61,951 nucleotides of DNA from Guptibacillus hwajinpoensis (GCF_001039475.1 NZ_LELK01000001.1:1999765-2061715), one strand, 5' to 3'. Counted from the stretch's first letter, positions 28,240-37,893 are shown. Translations and numbers: made by a program. Notes: a model not told the origin generated them from the sequence alone.

Positions 28240-28378
28240 AGGCTCTTTACTAAAAGTTTGTTGCTTTTGAAAGAATTTAATATAAAAAACCACACTTAGC
28301 TAATTGGAGCGGAAGGTGCTCGACTCCTGCGGGACTAGCGGGACAGGTGAGACCCCACTGGAGCGGAAATAAGAGCCT
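28240..28378 (-). repeat. Dispersed MITE-like repeat, copy C (inverted)
   Basis: Reverse orientation: AGGCTCTTTACTAAAAGTTTG and TTGCTTTTGAAAG at the left correspond to the right ends of the other copies, then GGAGCGGAAGGTGCTCGACTC, GGTGAGACCCCAC and a shortened inner end GGAGCGGAAATAAGAGCCT. In the 515-base gap between the NUDIX gene and the 28599 gene, which otherwise holds nothing recognisable. Confidence 0.78.
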
Positions 28379-28598
28379 AAAAAATGAAGAAGCAGCAACA
28401 CCCGAGGCAAGAATTTTCTGCTTTTTCTATTCTTCTTCTAAAATGGGCCAATATTGCATGAAAAGTTCTTGCGGATTGATGGCTGTTGTTACTAAAATAC
28501 TTAGAATTTTGTAAGACTACTGCATTAAAAAGCTCGCTTTCCAACAAATAGACCCCCTTGAGATGTAAAGAACAACATTAAATAAGGAGTGATGTAAC

Positions 28599-28877
28599 TT
28601 GCTTAATCATTCACATTACAAACAACGTAAACCAATGGATGAGAGATTAGTTAATTGGTCTGTTGATCGAACAAAGGATCATGACTATCGTGATACACAA
28701 CTTGCTATTGTCGAATGTACGTGTACAAACAGCGATGGCGATGAGTTGCAAACGGTCAAAACTCTAGAAATAACACCAGATCATCATTCATGGGAAGATT
28801 GGATGGATGAATTAAAAAAGGACCGCTTTGAAATCATTCAGTGCCCTAGCTGTAAGATATGGACAATTGATGAATAA
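28599..28877 (+). CDS. Small protein with C-terminal CPSC motif, unknown
   Basis: 92 residues. A CTC pair in the middle (VECTCTNSDGDE) and CPSCKIW at the end could form a four-cysteine zinc site. TTG start, 9 bases after AAGGAG. Hydrophilic and probably cytosolic. No family recognised; a terminator follows at once. Confidence 0.72.
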   Translation: MLNHSHYKQRKPMDERLVNWSVDRTKDHDYRDTQLAIVECTCTNSDGDELQTVKTLEITPDHHSWEDWMDELKKDRFEIIQCPSCKIWTIDE

Positions 28878-28881
28878 CAAA

Positions 28882-28909
28882 AAATCCCCTCTTCTGAGAA
28901 AGGGGATTT
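28882..28909. terminator. Bidirectional terminator
   Basis: AAATCCCCT / AGGGGATTT with a 10-nt loop between converging genes; T-rich on both sides. Confidence 0.85.
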
Positions 28910-28914
28910 CTTTA

Positions 28915-30609
28915 TTATTCAGGTAAAGCATCAAGTTCTAATGAAATGAAATCCATTAAACCTTTGATCATTGTCTCAGAGAAGTCGAAATGAATACCCG
29001 CTGCTTCATACACTTCTGCTAGGGATACAGAACTTCCCATTGAAAGAGCGCGGTTATAGTTCTTCAACGTTTGCTCTGGATTTTCTCTGTACTGACGATA
29101 CATTTGAATGGCTCCAAGTTGGGCAATAACATATTCAATATAATAAAACGGTACTTCGAAAATATGTAGTATTAGTTGCCAGTTATTTTGAATCCACTCC
29201 TCTTGTCCATTCCAATCGACAAAAGATGAATCATAAGTGCGTGACAGTTCCATATATTTCTCGCTTCGTTCTTCACTTGTATGGTTAGGATTCTCGTACA
29301 TCCAGTGTTGGAACTGATCAACAACAATGCCATTTGGAAGAAAGAGAATCAACCCTTCAAGCTGATCTTTCTTAGCCCGTAACAATTCCTTCTCATCACT
29401 GTACATGAGGTTCCAGTAGTCCATCGTCAGAAGTTCCATTGTCATACTCGCAAGCTCAGCTGATTCCATTGGTGTTTCCTGATAAGCAGACAATTGTTGA
29501 TTACGTTTGAAGTCGTTATGAATACAATGACCCATTTCATGAAGAAGAGTAATGAAATCATCTTGTGACTTTGTACTATTCATGAAGATAAAGGATAGCT
29601 CAGAAACAGGCAGGTATTCACAAAATCCTCCCTGTGCTTTTCCTTTACGGCTTTCAAGATCAAGTGCACCTCTCTCATTCATATCATTAAGAAGATAAGA
29701 GAAGCGAGGAGAAAGCTCATCAAATATGTCAGATGTTCCTTGAATCAATTCTTCTATACGATTGAATGGTTGTAGCGGTAACTTATCTTTAGATACTGCT
29801 CGCGTGTCCCAGGGCTTATAGTCTGAAAGACCAAGCTCTTGCTGGTGTTTCTTCTGCAACTTTTCCTTGAGAGGAACAACGTGCTTTCTAACTGACTCAG
29901 CAAGCGCCTTACAATCTTCAGGAGTGTAATCAAACCGCTCATACTTTTTGAACATATAATCTCTATAGTTCTCGAGATTAACATTCTCAGCTTTTTGCTG
30001 TCGAAGCTGAATTAGCTGATCCATGATTGTTTGCAAATCTTCTTTTTTTGTTAAAAGTGTCGTAAAGATCTCTTCCATAGCACCTTTACGAATCTCTCGA
30101 TTACCATCCTGCATCAATAGAAACATTTCACTAAGCGTCTTTTCTTCTCCCTGCCAGTTAAATGAAAGTGAACCCGTATGTTCGAAGTAGCTGTTTACAA
30201 TCCGATCTTCTTCTACTTCTAATTCAATGTTCTTCTCATTGAAAAGATCGATAGCATTTTCTTTTCTAAGTAGAAATTGCTTATAGTAATCCTGGTTAAG
30301 GCGTAATCGATAAGGTGACTCTTGAAATTTCTTATCAAAAAGACCTTCATATCGTTTCACCAAAGGTTCAATATGCTCCTGATCATGCTCAATCATTTTC
30401 TTTGCTTGTTCACTGCTGCTATGGCATTGAAAGTCAATATAATGCCCGTTAAGCCCTTCAGCTATTCCATCCATCAAATCAGATACATTCGTTAACCATT
30501 TTTCTAGTTCATCAGTAGATTCGATTGACTGATGTAAGAGCGCTTTAAACTCTTCTTCTAATTTGCCTGGATTTTTAAAATCAAACGTTTCCACATAAAA
30601 TGTACTCAT
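28915..30609 (-). CDS. M3-family oligoendopeptidase (PepF-like)
   Basis: 564 residues, zinc metallopeptidase that degrades short peptides in the cytosol. Active-site HExxH in TLLHEMGHCIHNDF, third ligand Glu in ETPMESAELASMTMEL. N-terminal helical PepF-type domain. Shorter than PepF/YjbG (about 600) but full length at both ends. AAGGGGGAAGCTG precedes the ATG. Single gene. Confidence 0.92.
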   Translation of the reverse strand: MSTFYVETFDFKNPGKLEEEFKALLHQSIESTDELEKWLTNVSDLMDGIAEGLNGHYIDFQCHSSSEQAKKMIEHDQEHIEPLVKRYEGLFDKKFQESPYRLRLNQDYYKQFLLRKENAIDLFNEKNIELEVEEDRIVNSYFEHTGSLSFNWQGEEKTLSEMFLLMQDGNREIRKGAMEEIFTTLLTKKEDLQTIMDQLIQLRQQKAENVNLENYRDYMFKKYERFDYTPEDCKALAESVRKHVVPLKEKLQKKHQQELGLSDYKPWDTRAVSKDKLPLQPFNRIEELIQGTSDIFDELSPRFSYLLNDMNERGALDLESRKGKAQGGFCEYLPVSELSFIFMNSTKSQDDFITLLHEMGHCIHNDFKRNQQLSAYQETPMESAELASMTMELLTMDYWNLMYSDEKELLRAKKDQLEGLILFLPNGIVVDQFQHWMYENPNHTSEERSEKYMELSRTYDSSFVDWNGQEEWIQNNWQLILHIFEVPFYYIEYVIAQLGAIQMYRQYRENPEQTLKNYNRALSMGSSVSLAEVYEAAGIHFDFSETMIKGLMDFISLELDALPE

Positions 30610-30728
30610 CAGCTTCCCCCTTAAGATGTGTTATGTACTACTAATAAGTTTACCACAATTGCTCCTTTGGCATATGACCCTCCAAACAAGAACATACCCG
30701 GTATTTGACCATAAAAAATGGGCCCCCA

Positions 30729-30785
30729 CCCCGTGGATGGGACCCCTCCTGTGTGGAAACCGAAGCATCCCATCCAAAGACGGGG
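30729..30785. other. GC-rich imperfect hairpin in intergenic DNA
   Basis: CCCCGTGGATGGGA pairs with TCCCATCCAAAGACGGGG (a 4-base bulge) around a 25-nt loop. Between the peptidase promoter and the DMT gene end; no T tail, so not a simple terminator. Confidence 0.5.
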
Positions 30786-30855
30786 CTTCATTCATGTTCG
30801 TACCCAATAAAAGGGAACTGATAAACGTATATTTCTAACGATTAATGTAGAAATA

Positions 30856-31797
30856 TTATCCCCTCATTCGAGGATAGCTTTGAAGGCTGGTGTAGCGCCT
30901 TTCTCTTCGTTTCATTATATAATCAACTGTTCCCGTCCCAAGCATAACACCAACTACTATGAGGACAAATCCAATGACCTGCTTCCACCCTATTGGCTCA
31001 GAAAGAAAAATGGCAGCACCTAGAAGTGCAAAAAACGGTGTAAGATTATTAAAAACGGCTGCCTCTCCAGGTCCAATGTGGTAAATTGCTTTGTTGTAGA
31101 ACATATGCCCAAGTCCTGTAGCGAATACTGCGGAAACGGCAAAAATAAGCCACATGGTCCACGTCGCTTCTTGAAGTGCACTAGACCCTTGAGGCTCAAC
31201 TATCAGCCCAATGATAAATAAAGTGCTAGAACCCGCAAGAAGCATCCACCCTGTCATAAGTCTTGATGACATTGTTTCCGTCCCTTTTTTAATAAAGATG
31301 AAACTTACAGCTTGTGCTGTTACAGATAAGAAAACATATAAATCTCCACTTGAAGCAGATCCTAATCCATCGCCTCCGCTTAGAACGACAAATGATACTC
31401 CGATAAGTGCTAGAAGAATTCCACTTGCTTTTAGAAACGTCATCCTTTCTTTCAAGAAAAGAACCGCAAACAGAGCGGTCATTAACGGAACAAGCCCGAG
31501 AATTAAACCTGCATTTGAAGCAGATGTATCCGTTAAACCAATGGCGAGAAGAGAGTGGTGGCCAACTACCCCTGTCACTGCCCCAAATATCGTATAATTC
31601 GCTTCTTTGCGCGATAGTTTTCTAAGATCTTTAGCGATAAGGAGTACTGCAAAAACAACTAGACTTGCTGAAAAAATACGTACCGATTGAATCATAATCG
31701 GAGTAAACTCAGTCACAAGGAGTTTAATTGCAATCACATTAAAACCCCAAATCACCATAAGTAGAAATAGTCCGCCATATAGTCCAAATTTCTTCAT
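30856..31797 (-). CDS. DMT-superfamily (EamA) transporter
   Basis: 313 residues, ten helices, two EamA repeats (LFLLMVIWGFNVIAIKLLV; AVSAVFATGLGHMFYNKAIYHIG in the second). Similar to B. subtilis YdcZ/YcdZ-like drug/metabolite exporters. Substrate unknown. GAGAGGG precedes the ATG. A second EamA gene lies at 14.4 kb. Confidence 0.88.
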   Translation of the reverse strand: MKKFGLYGGLFLLMVIWGFNVIAIKLLVTEFTPIMIQSVRIFSASLVVFAVLLIAKDLRKLSRKEANYTIFGAVTGVVGHHSLLAIGLTDTSASNAGLILGLVPLMTALFAVLFLKERMTFLKASGILLALIGVSFVVLSGGDGLGSASSGDLYVFLSVTAQAVSFIFIKKGTETMSSRLMTGWMLLAGSSTLFIIGLIVEPQGSSALQEATWTMWLIFAVSAVFATGLGHMFYNKAIYHIGPGEAAVFNNLTPFFALLGAAIFLSEPIGWKQVIGFVLIVVGVMLGTGTVDYIMKRRERRYTSLQSYPRMRG

Positions 31798-31829
31798 TCA
31801 TCCCTCTCTTTCCATTCCTATCAAAATCG

Positions 31830-32552
31830 TCATTGTTCAGTAACAAACACTCGATCACCAGTAGAAATTTCCCCTTTTTGAATAACACGTGCATACACAC
31901 CAAATACATTATTCTGTTCCTTCACAAGCTTTTTCAATAAACCTGGTTGCTTTGTTCCATCCGCTGGATCGACAGTGATAATCATGCATCGTTCACATGG
32001 CTTCACTACTTCTAGAATTACTTCCTCTCCAATACGGAGAAACTTTCCTACCCACTCTTTTTCTACAAAAGGGGTTTTCTCGAACAAATTGATTTCTAGG
32101 TTCGGACGGAATCGGCGATCATCTACGTCCTGACCCCATGATTGTGAAAGTGACTGAAGAGATGCGTCAGTCACAATCAAGAGATGTTCTTCTTCAATCG
32201 GACCAATTGGTACATGTTCTGGGTGATACGATTTTCTAGATAGCTGTCTTAAGGATTTACTTTCAATTTCTTTAAGCCATTCTAGATCACTCCACATATA
32301 TTTCTGCCCATTCGGTGTCACGATATGTGGTTCCGGATAAGCATCTAGTGATTCCGACCCGCTAAAAGAAGCTCGATATTGAACTAGATCTGCAAATTGA
32401 GTAATTGTTAAAAATGATTCTTTCTCATCTAGAAGGACATGACTCCGATCACCGTATAGACCATAAGGCATAACCTTTGTATGCTGTACTTTCTCTCCAG
32501 TCATTGATTTGACGGGATGACGCGTCATTTCTTTAATTCTTCCAACCTCCAC
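31830..32552 (-). CDS. MOSC-domain protein
   Basis: About 240 residues: N-terminal beta-barrel (MOSC_N, VGRIKEMTRHPVKSMTGEKV, YGLYGDRSHVLLD) and MOSC domain with the conserved Cys in VKPCERCMIITVDP. The family includes molybdenum-cofactor sulfurases and amidoxime reductase subunits; in Bacillus function is unclear. Start GTG 7 bases after AAGGAGG; an ATG two codons earlier (32558) is the alternative. Confidence 0.87.
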   Translation of the reverse strand: MEVGRIKEMTRHPVKSMTGEKVQHTKVMPYGLYGDRSHVLLDEKESFLTITQFADLVQYRASFSGSESLDAYPEPHIVTPNGQKYMWSDLEWLKEIESKSLRQLSRKSYHPEHVPIGPIEEEHLLIVTDASLQSLSQSWGQDVDDRRFRPNLEINLFEKTPFVEKEWVGKFLRIGEEVILEVVKPCERCMIITVDPADGTKQPGLLKKLVKEQNNVFGVYARVIQKGEISTGDRVFVTEQ

Positions 32553-32687
32553 ACACATCTGCCTCCTTTTTCTCATTACTCCAAGTATAACCCAATCATG
32601 TAAATCTACTTAATTGCTAATTTACTAGTATAAACAATGAGAGATTTGCATAAAACTAGTAAAAACTATGAAAAGGGGAGACGTTTA

Positions 32688-32870
32688 ATGGAAATCAAAG
32701 AATACTATTCTATTACACTATACAATGAGAAACGTAGAGCTATTTATCATTCTGAAGATGAATATGATAATTTCGATGAAGCACAGCGTGAAGGATTTGT
32801 GCTTCTCCGAAACCATCCAAAAGCAGATTTATATTCCATCGAGCGCTTTTTTGCAGTGGAAGACGTTTAA
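32688..32870 (+). CDS. Small conserved protein, unknown
   Basis: 60 residues. Compact, charged, with a beta-alpha-like pattern (YYSITLYNEKRRAIYHSEDE). GGGGAG lies 7 bases before ATG 32688; an earlier in-frame ATG lacks a ribosome binding site. Overlaps the 3' end of the convergent ABC-F gene by 4 bases. Confidence 0.7.
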   Translation: MEIKEYYSITLYNEKRRAIYHSEDEYDNFDEAQREGFVLLRNHPKADLYSIERFFAVEDV

Positions 32871-34543
32871 AGTGCCCTCTTCTCTTTAAACAAGTCATTC
32901 AGCCGTTTATCTAGTTCAGCAATTCTAGGGTCGCCAGCCATCAACAGACTGATTTCACTAATTAAAGCGGATATTTCGTTATCAAGCAGCATCTTCTTTT
33001 CTCCTATCTGTTGGGAGAAGCTAGAAGTGCTTTTTTCTTTTTCGCGAAGCTCTGATAGACTCATTTCTAGCCTATTAACATTCTGGTTCTTAAATACTAG
33101 TAGACGCTCACAAATCTTATCCATGAAGTAGTGATCGTGAGACACAACAAGAAGCGTTCCTTTGAAGTGCTGTAACGTATCTTCAAGTTGCTCTCTTGAA
33201 GATAAATCAAGGTGGTTTGTTGGTTCATCAAGAATGAGAACATCGTATTTGTTCATTAGAAGTCGCGTCATTTTCACCTTTGTTCGCTCACCAAGACTTA
33301 GCTCCTGAATTGGCACATTAACACGGCTTCGCTCCATACCCATTGAAGCAAGGATTGATTTCGCTCTAAAAACCTCATCCCTTGTCTCCACTTCAAGTGA
33401 CTGAAGAGCAGTTTGATGAGAAGCAAGATTATGAACATCCTGAGATAAATAACCAATTCTGAGCATTGGACTTTTCCAGATCTCTCCCTCACTAACTTCT
33501 TCTTCACCGAGAATCATACGTAGAAACGTTGTTTTCCCACACCCGTTTTCACCAACCATGCCAACGCGTTCACCATGCTTAATATAAAATGAACTTTCTT
33601 TAAACAACCATCGTTTATCGTACTGTTTACTTACATTAATTGCTTCAAAGATTCTTTTTCCACGTGAGTTCTCAGATTCAAACTGAAAGCGAACTCCACT
33701 CTCTTTAGAAGGTTCGTTCACTCCACTTTTTTGAAGTTGCTTTTCAAGACGCTTTCGTTTCGACTTAACTTGAGCATCCATCTTCTTCGCCTTCATTCTG
33801 TAGTGTTCTTTATACCCCTCTTGTTTTGTTGATTGCCTATGTGCCTGATCCGACCAATTCGTTAAGCCAGCAAGTTGCTCTTCTATTCGTTTTTTCTCCT
33901 TTTCTTGAACACGATAACGATGAAGCTGTTCCTCATACCTTCGCTTCTTTTCATGACGATAAGCTGAATAGTTTCCACTAAATTCATGAAGTTCACCGCT
34001 CTCAATTTCTAAAATACGATGAACGGTTTGGTCAAGAAAATATCGATCGTGCGAGATCACAAGAACGGCTCCTTTATAGTTCTCAAGCTCACGGATAAGC
34101 CACTGAACACCAATTGAGTCGAGATGATTGGTCGGCTCATCAAGGATTAGAAGATCGGGATTTGTTAACGACACTTGAGCAAGCGACAATTTCAACCTCT
34201 CTCCACCACTTAACTTGTTTAAGTTTCCTTCCTTAAGGTCGCGTGATAAGCCTAGTTCCTTTTCCCTTTTTCGAAGGAATGAATAATGATCTCGAGTGTC
34301 TTCATTCTTGACCGGTTCATGGTCGGTAGATTGTCGTAAATAGCCGATTGAACCTCGTACTTCACAACTTCCTTTATCTGGTTTATCATCACCTATCAAT
34401 ATTTTTGCAAGAGTTGTTTTACCAGCCCCATTACGTCCAACAATGCCCACTCGCTCTCCGCGATGAATAGCAACGTTCACCTTCTCAAACAATACGCGAT
34501 CATCATATTTTTTTTGTAAACCTTTAATCAATAGCACGTTCAT
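32867..34543 (-). CDS. ABC-F ATPase, VmlR/Msr-like, candidate ribosome-protection protein
   Basis: 558 residues, two ABC domains, no membrane segments, so an ABC-F protein acting on the ribosome. Walker A GRNGAGKTT and GENGCGKTT; signatures LSGGERLKL and the variant LSLGERTKV; both Walker B motifs LILDEPTNHLD. A long basic helical linker (about residues 195-285) and a C-terminal coiled-coil extension are as in VmlR. Start MNVLLIKG near GGGGGAC; a longer frame would run through the leader terminator. Such proteins confer resistance to lincosamides, streptogramin A or pleuromutilins; that activity is inferred. Confidence 0.87.
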   Translation of the reverse strand: MNVLLIKGLQKKYDDRVLFEKVNVAIHRGERVGIVGRNGAGKTTLAKILIGDDKPDKGSCEVRGSIGYLRQSTDHEPVKNEDTRDHYSFLRKREKELGLSRDLKEGNLNKLSGGERLKLSLAQVSLTNPDLLILDEPTNHLDSIGVQWLIRELENYKGAVLVISHDRYFLDQTVHRILEIESGELHEFSGNYSAYRHEKKRRYEEQLHRYRVQEKEKKRIEEQLAGLTNWSDQAHRQSTKQEGYKEHYRMKAKKMDAQVKSKRKRLEKQLQKSGVNEPSKESGVRFQFESENSRGKRIFEAINVSKQYDKRWLFKESSFYIKHGERVGMVGENGCGKTTFLRMILGEEEVSEGEIWKSPMLRIGYLSQDVHNLASHQTALQSLEVETRDEVFRAKSILASMGMERSRVNVPIQELSLGERTKVKMTRLLMNKYDVLILDEPTNHLDLSSREQLEDTLQHFKGTLLVVSHDHYFMDKICERLLVFKNQNVNRLEMSLSELREKEKSTSSFSQQIGEKKMLLDNEISALISEISLLMAGDPRIAELDKRLNDLFKEKRAL

Positions 34544-34581
34544 ACGTGTCCCCCATTTCGTTATCCGGTTTTCGGGAGCAC

Positions 34582-34839
34582 AAAAAAAGCCTCCCATCTA
34601 ACTGGAGAGACAAGTCATTCCGATTTCCATAGGGTTAGCTTGGAAGAAAGCAAACTAAATAAGCCTCTTCAAGCTATTACACATGGTAAAAAACGGCAGA
34701 CTAATCCTATTCTCCAGTAAATCAATTTCGCTATTCGAAAGTTGACCTAGAAAAATAAGATTAGTTTTTCATCGCTTCTTAACCATTCCCTTCCATTTCA
34801 ATTTCCATTAAGTTTACAGAAATATGATAGCGCTGTCAA
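34582..34839 (-). promoter_or_regulatory. ABC-F leader: promoter, mini-ORF and attenuator
   Basis: Promoter TTGACA-N17-TAAACT (34811-34839). In the transcript a 3-codon ORF (Met-Lys-Asn, 34761-34772) lies in a segment that pairs with 34700-34715 (12-bp core ACTAATCTTATT with AATAGGATTAGT). The latter segment can instead pair with 34629-34638 and 34601-34608 (ACTGGAGA with TCTCCAGT), removing the 5' arm of a weak hairpin (TCTCC/GGAGG) followed by T7 at 34582-34588. A ribosome paused on the mini-ORF would free the antiterminator. Confidence 0.7.
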
Positions 34840-35075
34840 TCAACATCTACATCTTTCTACATAGAACGGATCTGACAAATTACAACTTTTTTCATTCAAT
34901 TAGTACAAAAGGACCCTATAATATCTAAATTTCGCTACCGATATAAGAAATAGTTAAGTAAATCTTTCCATGGTTACTAAATTTAGAAAGGAGCTAAGCT
35001 CATACTTTTACACAAAAACTAGTAAAGTCACTACGTACATAGGTCAGAGAAAAAAGTATATCGGGGGAAATTATC

Positions 35076-36824
35076 GTGCGGAGAATGTTTACTACTTTTA
35101 TTATTGCAATACTACTATTTATAGGAATGGCTTTTCCAAGTGAATCATCTGCGAACAACAACATGGAACGTATAAGCGGAGACGATCGCATATCGACTGC
35201 TTTAGAGATTTCAAAGAAAGTATCACCTGGTAAATTAACCAATTCAGAAAAAGCAGTTATACTAACACGTGCTGACATGCCATTTGATGCACTCGCAAGT
35301 TCAGGCCTTGTCGGAGTTAAAGATGCACCAGTTCTACTTACGAAACCTACTACCCTAGATTCAAGGGTACTAAACGAATTAAAACGTTTAGAAGCTAGAA
35401 AAGTTTACATTCTTGGTGGACCAACCGCTATTAGTCAAGGTGTAGAGAATGAACTTAAAAAAAGCTTTGCCGTTACAAGACTTGAAGGATCAAATCGCTA
35501 TTCTACAGCTGAAGCGATTAATAAAGAAGCCGGATTAGATCGATCTTCAACCGCTATCGTTGTGAACGGGAACAATGTGGCAGATTCACTATCAGCTTCA
35601 AGTGTCTCCTCAATTAAACACTATCCGATTTATTTAACTTCCAACAAGAAGGCACCGACTCTTCCTTCTACGATTAAGACTGTGTATTTAATTGGTGGCG
35701 AAAGTGTCCTCTCTGGGAATCTAATGAAACAATTAGAACAACAAGGGAAAAAGGTTATTCGCCTTGCAGGTCAGGATCGCTTTGAAACAAATATTGCAGT
35801 AAATGAAGCCTTCTTTCCATCAAGCGATTCTTTTATTGTAGCGAGAGGAACTTCAACAAAAACGGATCGAGAAGATTATCCTGACGCAGTTGCTGCTTCA
35901 TCTATTTCCAAAATGAACAATGCGCCAGTCGTTTTATCTCACCATTCTACTGTTAATCCAGACATTGCTACCTTCCTTTCTAAACACGCGTCTAGGTTGA
36001 TGGTATTAGGAGGAGAGTTAGCTTTACCTTCTTCTATTGTAGATTCTTATAAAGTGAAACAGCCAGTAGAAGAAATTGTTCTAGAAACAGCTTTTGTGAC
36101 AGCTTCAAGCTTAAACGTTCGTACAGCTCCAGCAGTTTCAGGAACGAAAATTGGAGCACTGTTGCGTAATACTGAAGTATCGATCTACGGTTACGAAGGA
36201 TCTTGGGCAAAAATAAAGTACCAGGGTCAAACTGCGTATGTACATGGTGCATACTTAGTCAAGAAAAATAGCAACCTATTAAACGATATTAAAATCGTGG
36301 TAGATCCTGGACACGGTGACCATGATCCTGGTGCTAGCAGAAGCAAACTTCTTGAGAAAGATATTAACCTTGATGTATCCCTCTATCTTGAGAAGAAGCT
36401 AAAAGCAGCAGGTGCTACTGTCGTTATGACCCGTACAGATGATACGTTCCTTGAATTAACAGAGCGATCAAACATTGCGAATAACATAAATGCAGATGCA
36501 TTCGTAAGTGTCCACACCAATGCTGGACCTGAAGCTGCACATGGTATTGAAACATACTGGTATGACAAATACAGTTCAGCAGAAAGTAAAGCTCTTGCAG
36601 AAAGTATTCAAAAGCGTTTAATTGAAGTAACAGAGGCAAGAGACCGTGGCGTGAAGAACCAAAGCTTTTCTGTTATCCGCCAATCTAGAATGGCTAGTGT
36701 TCTGGTGGAGCTTGGTTTCTTAACAAATGACGAAGAATACCAACTACTATTAACACAGTCTTATCGTGAAGAACTGGCAGAAGGCATCTACCAGGGTGTA
36801 GTTGATTATTACAATAACAAGTAA
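35076..36824 (+). CDS. N-acetylmuramoyl-L-alanine amidase with CWB2 repeats and SH3 domain
   Basis: 582 residues, secreted wall hydrolase. Signal peptide (about 1-28), three CWB2 cell-wall-binding repeats (roughly 30-315; RISGDDRISTALEISK, RLEGSNRYSTAEAIN, RLAGQDRFETNIAVN), an SH3 domain (about 345-395; SSLNVRTAPAVSGTKIG) and an Amidase_3 catalytic domain with Zn ligands in VVDPGHGDHDPG, LLEKDINLD and SVHTNA plus Glu in VLVELGFLTND. GTG start 8 bases after GGGGG. LytC-like. Single gene with strong terminator. Confidence 0.94.
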   Translation: MRRMFTTFIIAILLFIGMAFPSESSANNNMERISGDDRISTALEISKKVSPGKLTNSEKAVILTRADMPFDALASSGLVGVKDAPVLLTKPTTLDSRVLNELKRLEARKVYILGGPTAISQGVENELKKSFAVTRLEGSNRYSTAEAINKEAGLDRSSTAIVVNGNNVADSLSASSVSSIKHYPIYLTSNKKAPTLPSTIKTVYLIGGESVLSGNLMKQLEQQGKKVIRLAGQDRFETNIAVNEAFFPSSDSFIVARGTSTKTDREDYPDAVAASSISKMNNAPVVLSHHSTVNPDIATFLSKHASRLMVLGGELALPSSIVDSYKVKQPVEEIVLETAFVTASSLNVRTAPAVSGTKIGALLRNTEVSIYGYEGSWAKIKYQGQTAYVHGAYLVKKNSNLLNDIKIVVDPGHGDHDPGASRSKLLEKDINLDVSLYLEKKLKAAGATVVMTRTDDTFLELTERSNIANNINADAFVSVHTNAGPEAAHGIETYWYDKYSSAESKALAESIQKRLIEVTEARDRGVKNQSFSVIRQSRMASVLVELGFLTNDEEYQLLLTQSYREELAEGIYQGVVDYYNNK

Positions 36825-36838
36825 ATCGGTAACAAAAC

Positions 36839-36871
36839 AAAAGGAGTTCCTGAAATTCAGGAACTCCTTTT
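36839..36871. terminator. Terminator between amidase and OsmC genes
   Basis: 16-bp arms AAAAGGAGTTCCTGAA and TTCAGGAACTCCTTTT around a single A; bidirectional. Confidence 0.92.
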
Positions 36872-36882
36872 TCGACTTCATT

Positions 36883-37320
36883 TTATGCTTTTGTCCAGTT
36901 AGGTACCATTTCAACATCTGCCGCTACAAGAGTTGTGTAGATCGGGCAACGAGAATCAACAATGTGCTGAAGCTCTTGGATGCGCTCTTCGCTCTCTGAT
37001 GTTTCAACTACTGCGTTAACCGTGATTTTCTGGAAGTAAGGACGGACACCTTCTTCACCCATCATGCCTCGTGGATCAATTTCACCACGAATATCGAATT
37101 CAATACCCTGAAGATCAAATTCCATTTCTTTTGCAACAAAGTTTGCAATCGCATTTTCACAACCTGAAAGCGAGATAAGAAGTGAAGCTAACGGGTTAGC
37201 ACCTTCGTCAGTTCCTCCCATTTGAGCTGGTTCATCAATAACAACTTTATGCCCTTTTGAATCACCTACTGTGTTCATTCCTTTTGATACTGCTGTAATT
37301 TTCTCAATCATTTTAGACAT
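36883..37320 (-). CDS. OsmC-family peroxiredoxin-like protein
   Basis: 145 residues. Catalytic cysteines in ISLSGCENAIANF and VDSRCPIYTTL. A second OsmC-type protein besides Ohr, of the YhfA/YmaD-like class. Follows a TetR gene by 15 bases in one operon, which suggests it detoxifies whatever the TetR senses, perhaps a reactive electrophile or peroxide. GGGAG precedes the ATG. Confidence 0.9.
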   Translation of the reverse strand: MSKMIEKITAVSKGMNTVGDSKGHKVVIDEPAQMGGTDEGANPLASLLISLSGCENAIANFVAKEMEFDLQGIEFDIRGEIDPRGMMGEEGVRPYFQKITVNAVVETSESEERIQELQHIVDSRCPIYTTLVAADVEMVPNWTKA

Positions 37321-37335
37321 ATGTCATGTCTCCCT

Positions 37336-37893
37336 TCATTTTTGTAAATAGTGGATCCGAATCGTATCCGCAATGTTTTTCAAAATTGAAATATCCTGGT
37401 AGTTCTTCATCAGTAATATGCCTCCCTCAAGCTGTGCAACAATAGACTGCGCATGCTTCAAAGGCTCATCATCAACAAGGTTTTCAACGACATTCTCAAG
37501 ACTCTCAATCCAATCATGAAGAAGTTTATTCACTTTCTCACGAAACACTTCGTCGTGCTCACTCATTTCAAGAGCAAGATTGCCAAACGGACATCCATGC
37601 ATATTAGCTTGTGATTCATGGTATTGAATAGCCCAAGAAAGCATTTTATCCAGCTTACTTCTCGCAGAATCATCGGTTTGCAAGATGTTCTGAATGAGAT
37701 CTCGTTGCCAGGTTTCAACGAAATGATCAACAACCGCAATCCCAAGATCACGCTTGGATGAAAAATAATGATAGAACTGCCCTTTACCTATATTAGCTTC
37801 AGACAATATATCGCTCAATCGAGTACTCTCATACCCTTTTCCATGAATTAAGCCTGCGGTAGCTGAGATAATCTCTTCTTTACGATTTGTCAT
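37336..37893 (-). CDS. TetR/AcrR-family regulator (YxaF/LmrA-like)
   Basis: 185 residues. N-terminal HTH (EIISATAGLIHGKGYESTRLSDILSEANIGKGQFYHYFSSK). The C-terminal ligand domain has Cys in NMHGCPFGNLALEM, the TetR_C_11/YxaF-type region. It should repress its own operon with the downstream osmC through two operators upstream. TAGGTG precedes the ATG. Confidence 0.9.
   Translation of the reverse strand: MTNRKEEIISATAGLIHGKGYESTRLSDILSEANIGKGQFYHYFSSKRDLGIAVVDHFVETWQRDLIQNILQTDDSARSKLDKMLSWAIQYHESQANMHGCPFGNLALEMSEHDEVFREKVNKLLHDWIESLENVVENLVDDEPLKHAQSIVAQLEGGILLMKNYQDISILKNIADTIRIHYLQK

Noticed and set aside
31211-31625. Plus-strand frames opposite the DMT transporter
   Set aside because: Antisense shadows of a conserved membrane protein.
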